Below, one piece after another: positions 9,208 to 18,867 of a stretch of DNA of 64,000 bases. Origin of the DNA: Marinobacter salexigens (GTDB lineage Bacteria > Pseudomonadota > Gammaproteobacteria > Pseudomonadales > Oleiphilaceae); NCBI RefSeq assembly GCF_002806945.1, contig NZ_NIHC01000008.1, forward strand, positions 84,470 through 148,469, in the 5' to 3' direction. The first letter of the stretch is position 1. Each line of letters begins with the position of its first letter. The notes beneath the pieces were generated by a model, which saw only the letters and a program-made list of their open reading frames with translations, was not told the DNA's origin and did not search any database. The translations under genes and the position numbers were made by a program.

Positions 9208-10767
9208 TTACTTCGGGTAGCCCGTAATATCCCGGATTTTCTGGTACAGCGGCTGCAATTGCGGATACATGCGCAGGTAAACCTCGGAATAGAGTTTTTC
9301 GTACAGTTCGCGTGCTTCAGGGTTGGGGTGGAACACCTGCCCAACCCGGGTCATCGCAGCAACCGCAGTTTCAAAATCCGGGTGCAGGCCAAGGCCAACG
9401 GCTGCATCTATGGCAGCCCCTAAACCCGAGGTTTCATAAGTGTGGGGGCGCTCCGCAGGCAAGCCAAATACATCCGCCGTGAGCTGCATGGCAGCGTCAC
9501 TCTGGGAGCCACCACCCGCTACTCGCAGTTTTGTGATCTTGGTGCCACTGCGCTTTTCGATTTTTTCTTTACCTTCCCGAAGGGCGTAAGCCAAGCCTTC
9601 CAGAATGGCTCTGTAGATGTGCGAGCGGGTGTGAACGTCGCCAAAACCAATGATAGAGCCTTTGGCTTCCGGGCCGGGTTGGCGCACGCCAGGTGACCAA
9701 TAGGGCTGCAGCATCAGGCCCATGGAACCAGCAGGTACGGATTGCACAAGCTCATCAAACAGCTCTTCAGGTTCAATGCCCCGCTTTTCAGCAATCTCCC
9801 GCTCCCGCAAACCGAATTCCCTTTTGAACCAGCTCACCATCCAGAATCCTCGGTATATCATCACCTCGGTAGAGAAGTGCCCGGGTCTTGCTGAAGGATA
9901 GGGAGGCATCAATTTAACCGGTTCCACATACCGTTTGTTGGTCGCATTGATGGTGGCGGTTGTGCCATAGCTCATGCAGCCTACATCGGGAGTCAGGCCA
10001 CCGGAGCCAAGAATCTCACAGGCCTTGTCAGACGCTGCAGCGATTACTGGCAAGCCTTCCGGAAGCCCCAGATGGATGGCGGCTTCTGCAGTGAGGTGGC
10101 CGAGGGTCGCGCCGGGGCTGACCAAATCCGGCAGCATGTCCCTTTTTACGGGCATTACCTCCCATTTAAAGTCCCGCTTTGCGGCCCAACGGTGTTTTTT
10201 GTAATCAAATGGAAGATAACCCACTTGGCTGCCGGTGGAATCTTTAAATTCGCCCGTTAACCGGTAATTCAGGTATCCGGATAACAGCAGGAAGTGCCGG
10301 GTTTTTTTCCAGATCTCCGGTTGATTCTGGGAAATCCAGTTAGCCTGCGTTTTCTCTCGGAAGCGCCGGACCGTGTCTTCAAGCCGAGCCAGTTTAAAGA
10401 TCCACCCCCAGGGGCCCTTTATCGGGCCTTCAACATGGGCATGGCGCTGATCCAGCCAGATAATTGCCGGGCGTAGCGGTTTGCCATGCTCGTCCAGATT
10501 GATCACTGTGCCGCGTTGAGTAGTGACGGCGATACCTACCACTCTGTCTGGCGCTACGTCTGTGGACGCCCAAAGCTCAACACAAGCTTTGCCGAGACTT
10601 TCCCAGAAATACTCCGGATGCTGTTCCGCCCAGCCCGGCTGCTCTGAGAAGTAGGGCTCGATCTCTTGCCGGCCCTTGGCAATCAGATTGCCCCTGGTAT
10701 CGAAGAGCAGGGCGCGAACGCTCTGGGTGCCATTATCAATGGCTAAAATCAGCGGGTCAGACAGCAT
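9208..10767 (-). CDS. FGGY-family carbohydrate/polyol kinase
   Basis: A kinase of about 519 residues with the two ASKHA/FGGY halves. The N-terminal phosphate loop reads AIDNGTQSVRALLFD, and the C-terminal half carries RVAGGGSQSDAAMQ. Members phosphorylate sugars or polyols with ATP; similarity to xylulokinase/ribulokinase or glycerol kinase cannot be separated by eye. The ATG at 10767 is chosen because it places the phosphate loop at the usual N-terminal position and overlaps the GlpD-like gene by 11 bp; the frame runs open 29 codons further upstream. The context (GlpD-like and AGPS-like enzymes) suggests a C3 or glycerol-like substrate, which is inference. Confidence 0.8.
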   Translation of the reverse strand: MLSDPLILAIDNGTQSVRALLFDTRGNLIAKGRQEIEPYFSEQPGWAEQHPEYFWESLGKACVELWASTDVAPDRVVGIAVTTQRGTVINLDEHGKPLRPAIIWLDQRHAHVEGPIKGPWGWIFKLARLEDTVRRFREKTQANWISQNQPEIWKKTRHFLLLSGYLNYRLTGEFKDSTGSQVGYLPFDYKKHRWAAKRDFKWEVMPVKRDMLPDLVSPGATLGHLTAEAAIHLGLPEGLPVIAAASDKACEILGSGGLTPDVGCMSYGTTATINATNKRYVEPVKLMPPYPSARPGHFSTEVMIYRGFWMVSWFKREFGLREREIAEKRGIEPEELFDELVQSVPAGSMGLMLQPYWSPGVRQPGPEAKGSIIGFGDVHTRSHIYRAILEGLAYALREGKEKIEKRSGTKITKLRVAGGGSQSDAAMQLTADVFGLPAERPHTYETSGLGAAIDAAVGLGLHPDFETAVAAMTRVGQVFHPNPEARELYEKLYSEVYLRMYPQLQPLYQKIRDITGYPK

Positions 10768-12382
10768 GCTTTGGCTCCGGGCCGTTCGGCAAGGAATAGG
10801 CTTGATTCCACAAGGCCAGATACCGGTTTTCTTCGAAATGCCATTGCTCATCATCCCAATTAAGCACGCTCTGGCAATAGTGCTTCAGCTTAGGAAGCAG
10901 TGCTCTGCCACCTTCCGGGGCTATCAGGCCAAGCCGGGTGCGACGCAGCATCAGGTCATCCAGATGTTGCACGTCTTCTTGCGCGCAAGCCCACACAACT
11001 TCAGCCCACAGAAGTTCACCCGGAACGGTGCAGTTAGTGGTGTCATCACTAACCAGTGTGGCGGGGCCAGCGGTAAGCACAGACGGCAAATCCGAGCCGT
11101 AATAACCGGTCAGTCTCTGCCAGTTCTGGCGGCTGATATTGGCTGGCTTTGGTGCTGAGGGCGACCGACGGAAGACCGGGTCGCTTTGTGGCCGTAAAAG
11201 CACCTCGTCGTGCAATCCTCGAGTAAGTGCTTCTCGTGCTATCAAGCGGAAGGTGGTGAGCTTGCCACCCGCAATACTGATCAAGCCTTTATCCTCACGG
11301 AATTCGTGTTCACGGCTCTCTTTGGAGGGAGCTTTGGAGTTGGCAGCCTTTTGGGCGGCCATAACCACGGGGCGAACTCCCGACCAGGTTGAAAGCACGT
11401 TATCTCTGGAAACTGTTGCACCGGGAAATAGCCTGCCCGCAATGCGCAACAGATACTCCGCTTCTTCATCTGTTATGTGAGGTTCTTTATCCAGGCTTTC
11501 TGGATGATCGAGATCCGTTGTGCCCAGCACAGTCGTACCGGCCCATGGGAAGGCGAAAACCGGGCGTTTGTCGTCCGGGTGGAGCAGGGAAACGGTGCAG
11601 GAAACGGGCAGTGCTTGCCAGGGAAGAACCAGGTGGCTGCCGCGCAAAGGCCGGATGGTCATGGGTGCTTCGCTATTGTTTTGCGATTGAAGCCGATCTG
11701 CCCACACTCCAGTCGCATTGATAATTAACGGCGTATCAACGGCAAAGGGGTTGGGCTCGTTTTCGGCCTGGAGTTCAAGCCCGCTGACCTGTCCCTCCTT
11801 TCGGATCACCCGCAGGGCTTTAACGTAGTTCAGGCACCAGGCACCATCTTGACGTGCCTCCGTGATCACTCGCTGCACGAGTCTGGCATCATCGGTTACT
11901 GCGTCAGTAAAGCCGCTGGCAGCTGAAAGCTTCTCTGTGTTCAAGCCAGGTACCCACTGCATGGCTTGGCCCGGAGTGAGGAAATGGCGAGATTTGGAGC
12001 GAGCAATCCAATCGTAAACCCGAAGCAAAATCTGAAATAACCGTGGGCCAGGAAATTGCCGCTGAAAATGCGGCATGATGAAGCGTAAGGGTTCAATTAA
12101 CCCGGGCGCCTCTGCCATCAATCGCTGGCGCTCGGTGACGGCATCCCGGGTTAGCTTGTATTGGCCACTTCCAAGATAGCGCAGACCACCGTGCACCATT
12201 TTTGAAGACCGGCTGGACGTTCCCCAGGCAAAATCCTTTTGCTCCACGAGCAGCGTTTTCAATCCGCTGCCGGCTGCTTCCCGGGCTATACCGGCGCCCG
12301 TGATGCCGCCACCAACCACCACAACATCAAACGTTTGCGGGCCATTTTGAAGCTCTCTGAGTACTGCTTCTCGACGCTTCAT
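10757..12382 (-). CDS. glpD: Glycerol-3-phosphate dehydrogenase/oxidase (GlpD-like)
   Basis: A 541-residue FAD flavoenzyme. The dinucleotide-binding loop VVGGGITGAGIAREAAGSG (about 22-40) and the GlpD signature TSSRSSKMVHGGLRYL are clear. A C-terminal DAO_C-like helical domain starts near residue 400. Expected reaction: sn-glycerol 3-phosphate to dihydroxyacetone phosphate with electrons passed to quinone. It lies 14 bp after the AGPS-like gene and overlaps the kinase gene, so all three are one operon. It may be a second GlpD paralogue dedicated to this operon; whether the genome has another copy is not visible. Confidence 0.85.
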   Translation of the reverse strand: MKRREAVLRELQNGPQTFDVVVVGGGITGAGIAREAAGSGLKTLLVEQKDFAWGTSSRSSKMVHGGLRYLGSGQYKLTRDAVTERQRLMAEAPGLIEPLRFIMPHFQRQFPGPRLFQILLRVYDWIARSKSRHFLTPGQAMQWVPGLNTEKLSAASGFTDAVTDDARLVQRVITEARQDGAWCLNYVKALRVIRKEGQVSGLELQAENEPNPFAVDTPLIINATGVWADRLQSQNNSEAPMTIRPLRGSHLVLPWQALPVSCTVSLLHPDDKRPVFAFPWAGTTVLGTTDLDHPESLDKEPHITDEEAEYLLRIAGRLFPGATVSRDNVLSTWSGVRPVVMAAQKAANSKAPSKESREHEFREDKGLISIAGGKLTTFRLIAREALTRGLHDEVLLRPQSDPVFRRSPSAPKPANISRQNWQRLTGYYGSDLPSVLTAGPATLVSDDTTNCTVPGELLWAEVVWACAQEDVQHLDDLMLRRTRLGLIAPEGGRALLPKLKHYCQSVLNWDDEQWHFEENRYLALWNQAYSLPNGPEPKHAV

Positions 12383-12396
12383 CGGGATGGCTCCGT

Positions 12397-14013
12397 TCAG
12401 TCCAGCAGGGTTTTAGGGTTGAGAATGCCTTTGGGGTCAAAGGTATTGCACAAGGAACGGATGGCAAGCATGCCGAGTTCACCTTTTTCAACCGGCAGAA
12501 AGGGCGCATGATCCTTACCAACACCGTGCTGATGACTGATGGTGCCGCGGTTACGGACAATCAGCTCAGAGGTTGTGTTTTTCAGATGCTTCCAGCGAGC
12601 CAGAGTTTCATCGTAGCTGCCTGCAGCCCGGAAAACATAGGTCGTGTAAATGCTGCAACCCTGGCCGTAGAAATGAGATAGGTGTGTGAACACATGGGCG
12701 CGTTCATCTTTGCTTTCTTCACGGGTTTGCAGGCAGGTGCGAAGGCTGTTTTCCATGATGCCCAGCAGATTGTCGACGTTATCCCAGTCGGTCGACGTTT
12801 CCAGCGTATCCACGGCGTAGCCCATCTGCCATAGCGCTTCTCGCAGATAGGGCATGGTGAAACGTTTTTCGGCCCACTTTTTTCCGAGATGAGTGCCGGT
12901 ATACACACCTTTGTATTCCGAACAAATGCGTTTTGCTTCCTGTTTCGCACTGGTGCACTGATGCTTACTGCCAGTCAGCCCGAAGGTCATCATACATTTG
13001 CCTTCTGCAGCTCCGCGCAGGGAAAGTACTTTTTCCATCATACCGATAAGATGAGGATGTCCCGCCAATGCCAGTTGAGTCTCGGTTTCTATGGCGTTGC
13101 TGAGGCGCAGCATGGAGAGCTGAATGCGGTTCTGTACGAGCATGCGACAGGCAGTGCGCGCTTTATCCCAATCAGGAAAGAATACAACATGAAAGCTCTC
13201 CTGTTCCGGCAGGCGGCTAACCCTGACCTTCACTTCTGTGATCAGCCCGACCCGGCCCTCTGACCCGAGAATCATTTCGCGAATGTCGGGCCCGGCACTG
13301 GATGCCGGTATAGTGGGGATGTCCAATGTGCCTTTGAGAGTTTCGACACGGGCACCCGCAAACAGTTGCTCAATTCGGCCGTAGCGAAGGGATTGCTGCC
13401 CACTGGAGCGAGTGGCTACCCAGCCACCCACAGTTGAGAGCTCGAACGACTGGGGAAAGTGTCCGAGCGTGTAACCTTGGGCCCGCAGTTGGGATTCAAC
13501 CAAAGGCCCCGGTGTACCGGCACCGAAGGTTGCAATCTGGCTTTCCTGGTCAAGATCCATAAGGCGGTTCATTCCGCCCATGTCCACTGTCAGGATCGGC
13601 TTGTCGCCAGCCAAGGGGTTGATGTGACCGGCAACGCTGGTACCACCACCGTATGGGATAACTTCAATGCTGTTGGTTTGTGCGTACTGAAGCAATTTCT
13701 GCACGTCGAGACTGCTTTCAGGGCAAGCAACACCATCCGGGAACACTCTGAAGTCGCCGCTGCGCATCGCCAGCCAGTCATCGAGGCTCTGGCCACGGGA
13801 GTGGCGAACACGAACTTCGGGTGTGGTATCAATCAGCTTATCAACAGTGGCATCGGTCGGCAGGCGTGATTCAGGAACCTTGGCGCAAACAGATTCAAGG
13901 GATGCGTCTTCAAGGGCTTTACCGTCACCTACACGCTTGGATAAAAAGCTTTGCCCCTGTGCGGGAAGTTCCAGACTGAATGTCTCATCGCCCCAACCGT
14001 TCCAACGTCGCAT
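12397..14013 (-). CDS. FAD-binding oxidase, alkyl-DHAP synthase (AGPS)-like
   Basis: A 538-residue flavoenzyme of the VAO/PCMH fold. The FAD-binding segment includes PYGGGTSVAGHINPL and STVGGWVATRSSGQQS. The C-terminal cap has SIYTTYVFRAAG and TISHQHGVGKDHAP, which match the Tyr and His-His/His-Gln-His regions typical of alkyldihydroxyacetonephosphate synthases. The start MRRWNGWGDE at 14013 has GGGAG upstream; the frame is open to 14076. True AGPS makes the ether bond of ether lipids from acyl-DHAP and a fatty alcohol. Many bacterial homologues are uncharacterised, so AGPS-like is as far as the sequence goes. It is first in the operon with GlpD-like and kinase genes. Confidence 0.75.
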   Translation of the reverse strand: MRRWNGWGDETFSLELPAQGQSFLSKRVGDGKALEDASLESVCAKVPESRLPTDATVDKLIDTTPEVRVRHSRGQSLDDWLAMRSGDFRVFPDGVACPESSLDVQKLLQYAQTNSIEVIPYGGGTSVAGHINPLAGDKPILTVDMGGMNRLMDLDQESQIATFGAGTPGPLVESQLRAQGYTLGHFPQSFELSTVGGWVATRSSGQQSLRYGRIEQLFAGARVETLKGTLDIPTIPASSAGPDIREMILGSEGRVGLITEVKVRVSRLPEQESFHVVFFPDWDKARTACRMLVQNRIQLSMLRLSNAIETETQLALAGHPHLIGMMEKVLSLRGAAEGKCMMTFGLTGSKHQCTSAKQEAKRICSEYKGVYTGTHLGKKWAEKRFTMPYLREALWQMGYAVDTLETSTDWDNVDNLLGIMENSLRTCLQTREESKDERAHVFTHLSHFYGQGCSIYTTYVFRAAGSYDETLARWKHLKNTTSELIVRNRGTISHQHGVGKDHAPFLPVEKGELGMLAIRSLCNTFDPKGILNPKTLLD

Positions 14014-14076
14014 CAAAACCCACTCCCGTTTTTTGTATGATGGAGTGCATTCTATCGATTTATCCGGCGCGCACAC

Positions 14077-14113
14077 TGTCCCATGGCGACATTGGTGGTG
14101 TCATTTGGCGACA
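14077..14113 (-). promoter_or_regulatory. Twin operator-like sites upstream of the AGPS-like operon
   Basis: Two copies of TGTC-N7-GACA (14077-14091 and 14099-14113) are spaced exactly 22 bp, two helical turns. On the leftward strand they read as tandem TGTCGCCA half-sites. They lie 64-100 bp upstream of the AGPS-like gene and downstream of gspC. Two phased repeats are typical of AraC-type activators, but the regulator is not in the window. Confidence 0.5.
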
Positions 14114-14152
14114 GTGAAGTGCAACGGCTAATTACGTGGCTTTTAATTCAGT

Positions 14153-14806
14153 CTAACCGTTAGTGCGGAGGCGTTCGCGAAGTTGCTCAAGGCGCTTGCG
14201 TATCTCCTCACGGCGCTGCTGATTATTTTCGGAAGAGGTTGCCGAAGCGGGCTGGCTCGATGTGGCTGGTGCCTGGCGTGGTTGGTTTGCATATTGAGAA
14301 TTGCCGGCGCCAGCAGAGAAGGTCATGCCTGCACGGTTGTCTGGTTCTGGAAAATACAGATTTTCCAGTTTGCCCCCGCGATCAAGAACCACGCGGTTTG
14401 GATGAACAGAGCGGAGTTTGGCATTGCCGGGCAGCTCGTCGCCTACAAGAAAGACATCCGTTTTGTTTTTGTCATCTTCTATCAGAGCACTGCCCGGGAA
14501 TTCGCCGTCGCCAGCCAGAACGCCTCGGAGAAATATCCTGAGGTTGGTTTCTGGTAGATCTTCTGTATTCTCATCAGCTTGTGACTCACCGAGCTGGGCG
14601 CTGCCAAACAACTCAAGGGACGCAAGTGCAACTTTGGGGGGAGCAGGTGTTTTGGTGGTGGGCTGCAAAGCGACTTTGCCGGACTGAACAACTTGCTGGT
14701 TTTGAGCCTGCCAGAAATCATAGCCCTGCCATGCAGTAGCGCCCACCATGGCCAACCCTGAAATAATAGCCAGCGCGAGTGGAACCTTTGGGTTAATAGA
14801 GAGCAT
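14153..14806 (-). CDS. gspC: Type II secretion system protein GspC (XcpP-like)
   Basis: A bitopic inner-membrane protein of 217 residues: short cytoplasmic N terminus, one membrane helix (about 8-25), a proline-rich linker, and the homology region (about 70-160) with LASLELFG, FLRGVLAG and GDELPGNAKLRSV. It links the inner-membrane platform to the GspD secretin. The C terminus is a charged coiled coil (REEIRKRLEQLRERLR) and not a PDZ domain, as in XcpP. The ATG at 14806 is preferred to the upstream TTG at 14824. It is divergent from gspE and is not followed by gspD. Confidence 0.85.
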   Translation of the reverse strand: MLSINPKVPLALAIISGLAMVGATAWQGYDFWQAQNQQVVQSGKVALQPTTKTPAPPKVALASLELFGSAQLGESQADENTEDLPETNLRIFLRGVLAGDGEFPGSALIEDDKNKTDVFLVGDELPGNAKLRSVHPNRVVLDRGGKLENLYFPEPDNRAGMTFSAGAGNSQYANQPRQAPATSSQPASATSSENNQQRREEIRKRLEQLRERLRTNG

Positions 14807-15062
14807 TAATTGTCCTGAATGCAAGTTAGCAAACTGTCAGAATCCCTGGCATGGCAAAAGCTGGCCTCCGGACACTTTCTGGAAAACGCCGAAAGTACCA
14901 CAGGTTATCAGAATAGCGCCTTTTATTGGGAGTATAGTGTAAAGGGTTATTCAGCGGGCCTATATCCTGTGGTAGCCTTCCTGAACCGCATAAAACAGAA
15001 AGGGTTGCAGAGTGTGCGAGTGCGCACAAAACCCTGAATGCCTGATAGAAACGAGGAAAACC

Positions 15063-16571
15063 TTGACCACAGAAACCGCACTTCAGCCGCAGGATGCTCC
15101 GCTGGGTCGTTTACCCTTCACCTTTGCCAAGCGCAACGGTGTGATTCTGACCCGCTCGGAAGAGGGCACTCCGGTTATTCTGGTCAGGCCCGGTGCCCCA
15201 CATTCTGCACTGGCAGAAGCCAACCGCATCAGCGGCGGCCGCGCGCGGTTCACTACTATCGAGCCTGACCATTTTGATCAGGCCCTGAACGCTGCGTATC
15301 AGAACGATTCTGCGGAAGCCATGCAGATGGTTGAAGGTATAGGCGACGACATGGATTTGGCTTCGCTCGCTGACTCGGTTCCGGAAACGGAAGATCTTCT
15401 TGAGCAGGAAGATGATGCGCCGATTATCCGCCTGATTAACGCTATTCTCACCGAAGCAGTAAAAACCAGTGCTTCGGATGTACACATTGAAACCTACGAA
15501 AAACGCCTCGTGGTCAGGTTCCGCGTAGACGGCGTGTTGCGTGAGGTTGTTCAGCCAAAACGAGCTTTGGCGCCGCTATTGGTGTCTCGCATCAAGGTTA
15601 TGGCAAAGCTGGATATTGCGGAGAAGCGAGTACCTCAGGATGGGCGAATTGCATTGAGAGTAGCAGGCCGTGAAGTGGATATCCGGGTCTCTACAATGCC
15701 TTCCTCCAGCGGTGAACGGGTTGTTCTGCGATTACTGGATAAGCAAGCGGGGGCCATTCATCTGGAATCCCTGGGCATGGCACCAGACGATTTGAAGATT
15801 CTGCGCAAGCTCATACACCGGCCCTACGGCATTTTGCTTGTTACAGGGCCAACGGGCTCGGGTAAATCCACAACACTGTATGCCTCACTGCAGGAAATAA
15901 ACGACCGTAGCCGAAATATCCTTACGGTTGAGGATCCTATTGAATACAACTTGCCCGGCATTGGGCAAACACAGGTAAACTCAAAGGTTGAGATGACCTT
16001 TGCACGCGGCTTGCGGGCTATTTTGCGCCAGGACCCGGACGTAGTAATGATTGGTGAAATACGAGATCTTGAAACCGCCGAGATTGCCGTTCAGGCCAGC
16101 CTCACGGGTCATCTTGTATTATCCACTCTGCACACCAACACAGCCGTAGGCGCTATCACTCGCCTGATGGATATGGGAATAGAGCCTTTCCTGATTTCCT
16201 CAAGCCTGGTGGGCATTGTCGCGCAGCGGCTTGTACGAGTCCTGTGTAAGGAATGCTGCGAGCCTTACACGCCCTCAAAAGAGCATTGCGAGTTTCTGCA
16301 GCAGGATGTTGCGAACCCGCCGACTATTTACCGGGCGAAAGGGTGTGAAGAGTGCAATCACCTTGGTTACCGTGGCCGGATTGGTATATATGAAGTGGTT
16401 GAAATAACGGAAGAAATCAGCGCTTTGATTCACAAGCGCGCAGGTGAGCTGGATCTGGAGCGGGAAGCCCGCCTTAAAGGCCCCAGTATTCACTCAGACG
16501 GTGTTCGCAAGATACTTGAAGGCGTTACCACCGTGGAAGAGGTGCTCCGCGTAACGCACCGGGGCCAGTAA
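15063..16571 (+). CDS. gspE: Type II secretion ATPase GspE
   Basis: The secretion ATPase that drives pseudopilus assembly from the cytoplasm; about 502 residues. Walker A is [10 protein letters not shown] (about 262), with the Asp box VEDPIEY, Walker [13 protein letters not shown] and His box [13 protein letters not shown] tetracysteine metal site (CKECC and CEECNH) lies near the C terminus, as in other GspE proteins. The frame is open from a GTG at 15012, but the TTG at 15063 has GAGGA six bases upstream and gives the normal N terminus. It starts the nine-gene gspE-M operon, with gspF 3 bp downstream. Confidence 0.92.
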   Translation: MTTETALQPQDAPLGRLPFTFAKRNGVILTRSEEGTPVILVRPGAPHSALAEANRISGGRARFTTIEPDHFDQALNAAYQNDSAEAMQMVEGIGDDMDLASLADSVPETEDLLEQEDDAPIIRLINAILTEAVKTSASDVHIETYEKRLVVRFRVDGVLREVVQPKRALAPLLVSRIKVMAKLDIAEKRVPQDGRIALRVAGREVDIRVSTMPSSSGERVVLRLLDKQAGAIHLESLGMAPDDLKILRKLIHRPYGILLVTGPTGSGKSTTLYASLQEINDRSRNILTVEDPIEYNLPGIGQTQVNSKVEMTFARGLRAILRQDPDVVMIGEIRDLETAEIAVQASLTGHLVLSTLHTNTAVGAITRLMDMGIEPFLISSSLVGIVAQRLVRVLCKECCEPYTPSKEHCEFLQQDVANPPTIYRAKGCEECNHLGYRGRIGIYEVVEITEEISALIHKRAGELDLEREARLKGPSIHSDGVRKILEGVTTVEEVLRVTHRGQ

Positions 16572-16574
16572 GCC

Positions 16575-17786
16575 ATGCCCGCCTACGAATACAAAGCACT
16601 GGATGCAAAGGGTAAGCAAAAACAGGGAGTGGTAGAGGCTGATGCACCGCGAGCGGTACGCCAGCAACTCAGGGAAAAAGGCCTGACGCCACTTGCGGTT
16701 GAGCCGGCTGTGCAGAAGCGAACGCCCAGCAACCCGTTAAGTACTGGGGGCTCCTTGGCCGCCGCCGATCTCGCGCTGGTTACACGGCAACTTGCAACTT
16801 TGATTCAATCTGGCATCCCGATTGAGCAAGCCCTTTCAGCAACTGCACAGCAAACCGCAAAACCCCGGATTCGAGGCATGCTTATCGCCATACGTGCCAA
16901 GGTTATGGAAGGCTATACACTGGCGGATAGTCTTGGGGAGTTTCCTAAAGCGTTCCCGCGTCTTTACCGCTCAACGGTCGCCGCCGGCGAGCATGCGGGG
17001 CACCTGGACTTGGTTCTTAACCGATTGGCCGATTACACTGAAAACCGTCAGGAAGCCCGCCAAAAAATACAGCTGGCAGCAATTTACCCGATCATTCTGA
17101 GCTTTGTGGCGATTGCCATTGTTGTCTTCCTGCTGACTTACGTTGTGCCAGACATCATTGAAGTTTTCCTGAAACAGGGGCAGGAGTTGCCAGCACTTAC
17201 CCAGGCCATGCTGGCAATGTCGGAATTTCTTTCCGGTTTTGGTGTCTATCTGTTGATTCTGCTAATAGCGGCCTTCGTAGCGTTTCGTTATGCGCTCACC
17301 AAACCCGCGTTTCGTATGCGGTTTCACAAGCGCCTGCTCCACTTGCCGTTGTTTTCCGGAATGGTTCGGGGTGTTAACACGGCGCGATATGCCAGTACCC
17401 TCAGCATACTGACAACCAGCGGCGTGCCCCTGGTCGATGCCATGAGAATTGCCGGCGAAGTACTTTCTAACGACTACCTGCGCCAGCAGCTAAAGGAGGC
17501 TGCCCGCAAGGTAAGTGAAGGCGGCTCCTTACACCGGGCGCTGGACCAGTCTGGCTACTTTCCCCCGATGATGCTGCACATGATTGCCAGTGGCGAGGCC
17601 AGCGGCGAGCTGGACAGTATGCTGGAGCGTACCGCGAACATGCAGGAAAATACGCTACAGTCGAAAATTGCAGCCATTGTTGGGCTTTTTGAGCCGATGA
17701 TGCTGCTGATTATGGGCGTTGTCGTTTTGATTATCGTAATGGCGATCATGCTGCCAATATTGAATATGAGTAATCTGGTCGGGTAG
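16575..17786 (+). CDS. gspF: Type II secretion inner-membrane platform protein GspF
   Basis: A 403-residue polytopic protein starting MPAYEYKALDAKGK, the classic GspF N terminus. Two T2SSF cytoplasmic helical domains (about 70-195 and 270-395) are separated by membrane helices near 170-195 and 220-240. A third helix is at the C terminus. GspF forms the core of the assembly platform and contacts GspE. Length is normal. Confidence 0.92.
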   Translation: MPAYEYKALDAKGKQKQGVVEADAPRAVRQQLREKGLTPLAVEPAVQKRTPSNPLSTGGSLAAADLALVTRQLATLIQSGIPIEQALSATAQQTAKPRIRGMLIAIRAKVMEGYTLADSLGEFPKAFPRLYRSTVAAGEHAGHLDLVLNRLADYTENRQEARQKIQLAAIYPIILSFVAIAIVVFLLTYVVPDIIEVFLKQGQELPALTQAMLAMSEFLSGFGVYLLILLIAAFVAFRYALTKPAFRMRFHKRLLHLPLFSGMVRGVNTARYASTLSILTTSGVPLVDAMRIAGEVLSNDYLRQQLKEAARKVSEGGSLHRALDQSGYFPPMMLHMIASGEASGELDSMLERTANMQENTLQSKIAAIVGLFEPMMLLIMGVVVLIIVMAIMLPILNMSNLVG

Positions 17787-17859
17787 TAAAATTCTGACCC
17801 TGAAGAGTTTTAAATCAATACGTTAAAGCTGTCTTTTAAACCAACCATTCAAGAGTGAA

Positions 17860-18324
17860 ATGAGTGACACAATGACAAAGCAAAAACTGCATATGCCGAA
17901 ATCCAGCCAAGGCTTTACCCTGATCGAGATCATGGTTGTAATGGTGATTCTCGGCCTGTTGGTGGCCGTAGTAGCCCCTAACATAATGGGCCGAAGTGAC
18001 CAGGCGAAAGTAACCATTGCAGAAACCCAGCTGAAGAATCTTGCCGGGGCGCTGGATATGTACCGGCTGGATAACAGTCATTACCCATCTACCCAGCAGG
18101 GGCTGGATGCACTGGTATCCCGCCCCAGTGGTAGCCCGGAACCCAAAAACTGGAACCCGGACGGCTACATGAAAAGCCTTCCGAAGGATCCCTGGGGCAA
18201 TGAGTTTGAATACGTCAGCCCTGGCAGAGAAGGACCTTACGATCTCTACTCCAAGGGGTCTGATGGACAAGAAGGTGGTGATGACGATGCGGCTGATATC
18301 AGCGTTTGGAATATCGGCACCTGA
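17860..18324 (+). CDS. gspG: Major pseudopilin GspG
   Basis: The major subunit of the type II secretion pseudopilus. The prepilin cleavage site is QG/FTLIEIMVVM, with Glu at +5, preceded by a leader of about 18 residues. The leader is long because translation may begin at ATG 17860 or at a later ATG. The C-terminal half has the GspG calcium-loop region with SLPKDPWGNEFEY, a nearly invariant family segment. It is expected to be processed by the prepilin peptidase, which is not in this window. Confidence 0.93.
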   Translation: MSDTMTKQKLHMPKSSQGFTLIEIMVVMVILGLLVAVVAPNIMGRSDQAKVTIAETQLKNLAGALDMYRLDNSHYPSTQQGLDALVSRPSGSPEPKNWNPDGYMKSLPKDPWGNEFEYVSPGREGPYDLYSKGSDGQEGGDDDAADISVWNIGT

Positions 18325-18327
18325 TTA

Positions 18328-18867
18328 ATGACGCACACCGGGTCAGGGAACAGCAGCGCTGGTTTTACGCTGATTGAGATATTGGTTGTCCTGGTTCTGG
18401 TGGGACTGCTTGCAGCAATGGCCGTTTTTACCATGGGTGGCAACTCCCAGCAACGTGAACTGCAGAATGAGGTTCGCGAGCTGTATTTGTTGATGCAGAC
18501 CGCATCAGACCAGGCTGTGTTGAACAATCTTGAACTCGGCCTGTTGTTTGAAGAAAACGGTTATCAGTTCGTGGCTTTTGAGGATGAATCCGTTGAATGG
18601 AAAGGTTCCGGCGAGCGCATATTCCGAGCCAGAAAATTTCCGGAATGGCTCATTGCTACCCGGTTCATTGAAAGCGATGCGCCCAGGTTATCTTCCGCTG
18701 AAGACAAGTTAAGGCCGGATGTAGTGTTTTTTTCCAGTGGAGAAACCACGCCTTTTGAGCTCGAGTTCAATATCAGTAACCGGACTGACTATATCCAAAC
18801 TCTGGTTTCCGATGGGGTTTCTCCCATTGAATGGCGTCGCCCCGGCGACGAGGGGGATGATTGGTGA
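18328..18867 (+). CDS. gspH: Minor pseudopilin GspH
   Basis: A 179-residue prepilin-like protein with a processing site SAG/FTLIEILVVLVLVG and a globular beta-rich C-terminal part. Position after gspG and size fit GspH. It begins 3 bp after the gspG stop and its stop overlaps the gspI start (GTGA), indicating translational coupling. Confidence 0.88.
   Translation: MTHTGSGNSSAGFTLIEILVVLVLVGLLAAMAVFTMGGNSQQRELQNEVRELYLLMQTASDQAVLNNLELGLLFEENGYQFVAFEDESVEWKGSGERIFRARKFPEWLIATRFIESDAPRLSSAEDKLRPDVVFFSSGETTPFELEFNISNRTDYIQTLVSDGVSPIEWRRPGDEGDDW

Noticed and set aside
15012..15062. Upstream extension of gspE from GTG 15012
   Set aside because: The 17 extra codons are Cys-rich and unlike GspE; TTG 15063 has a better ribosome site.
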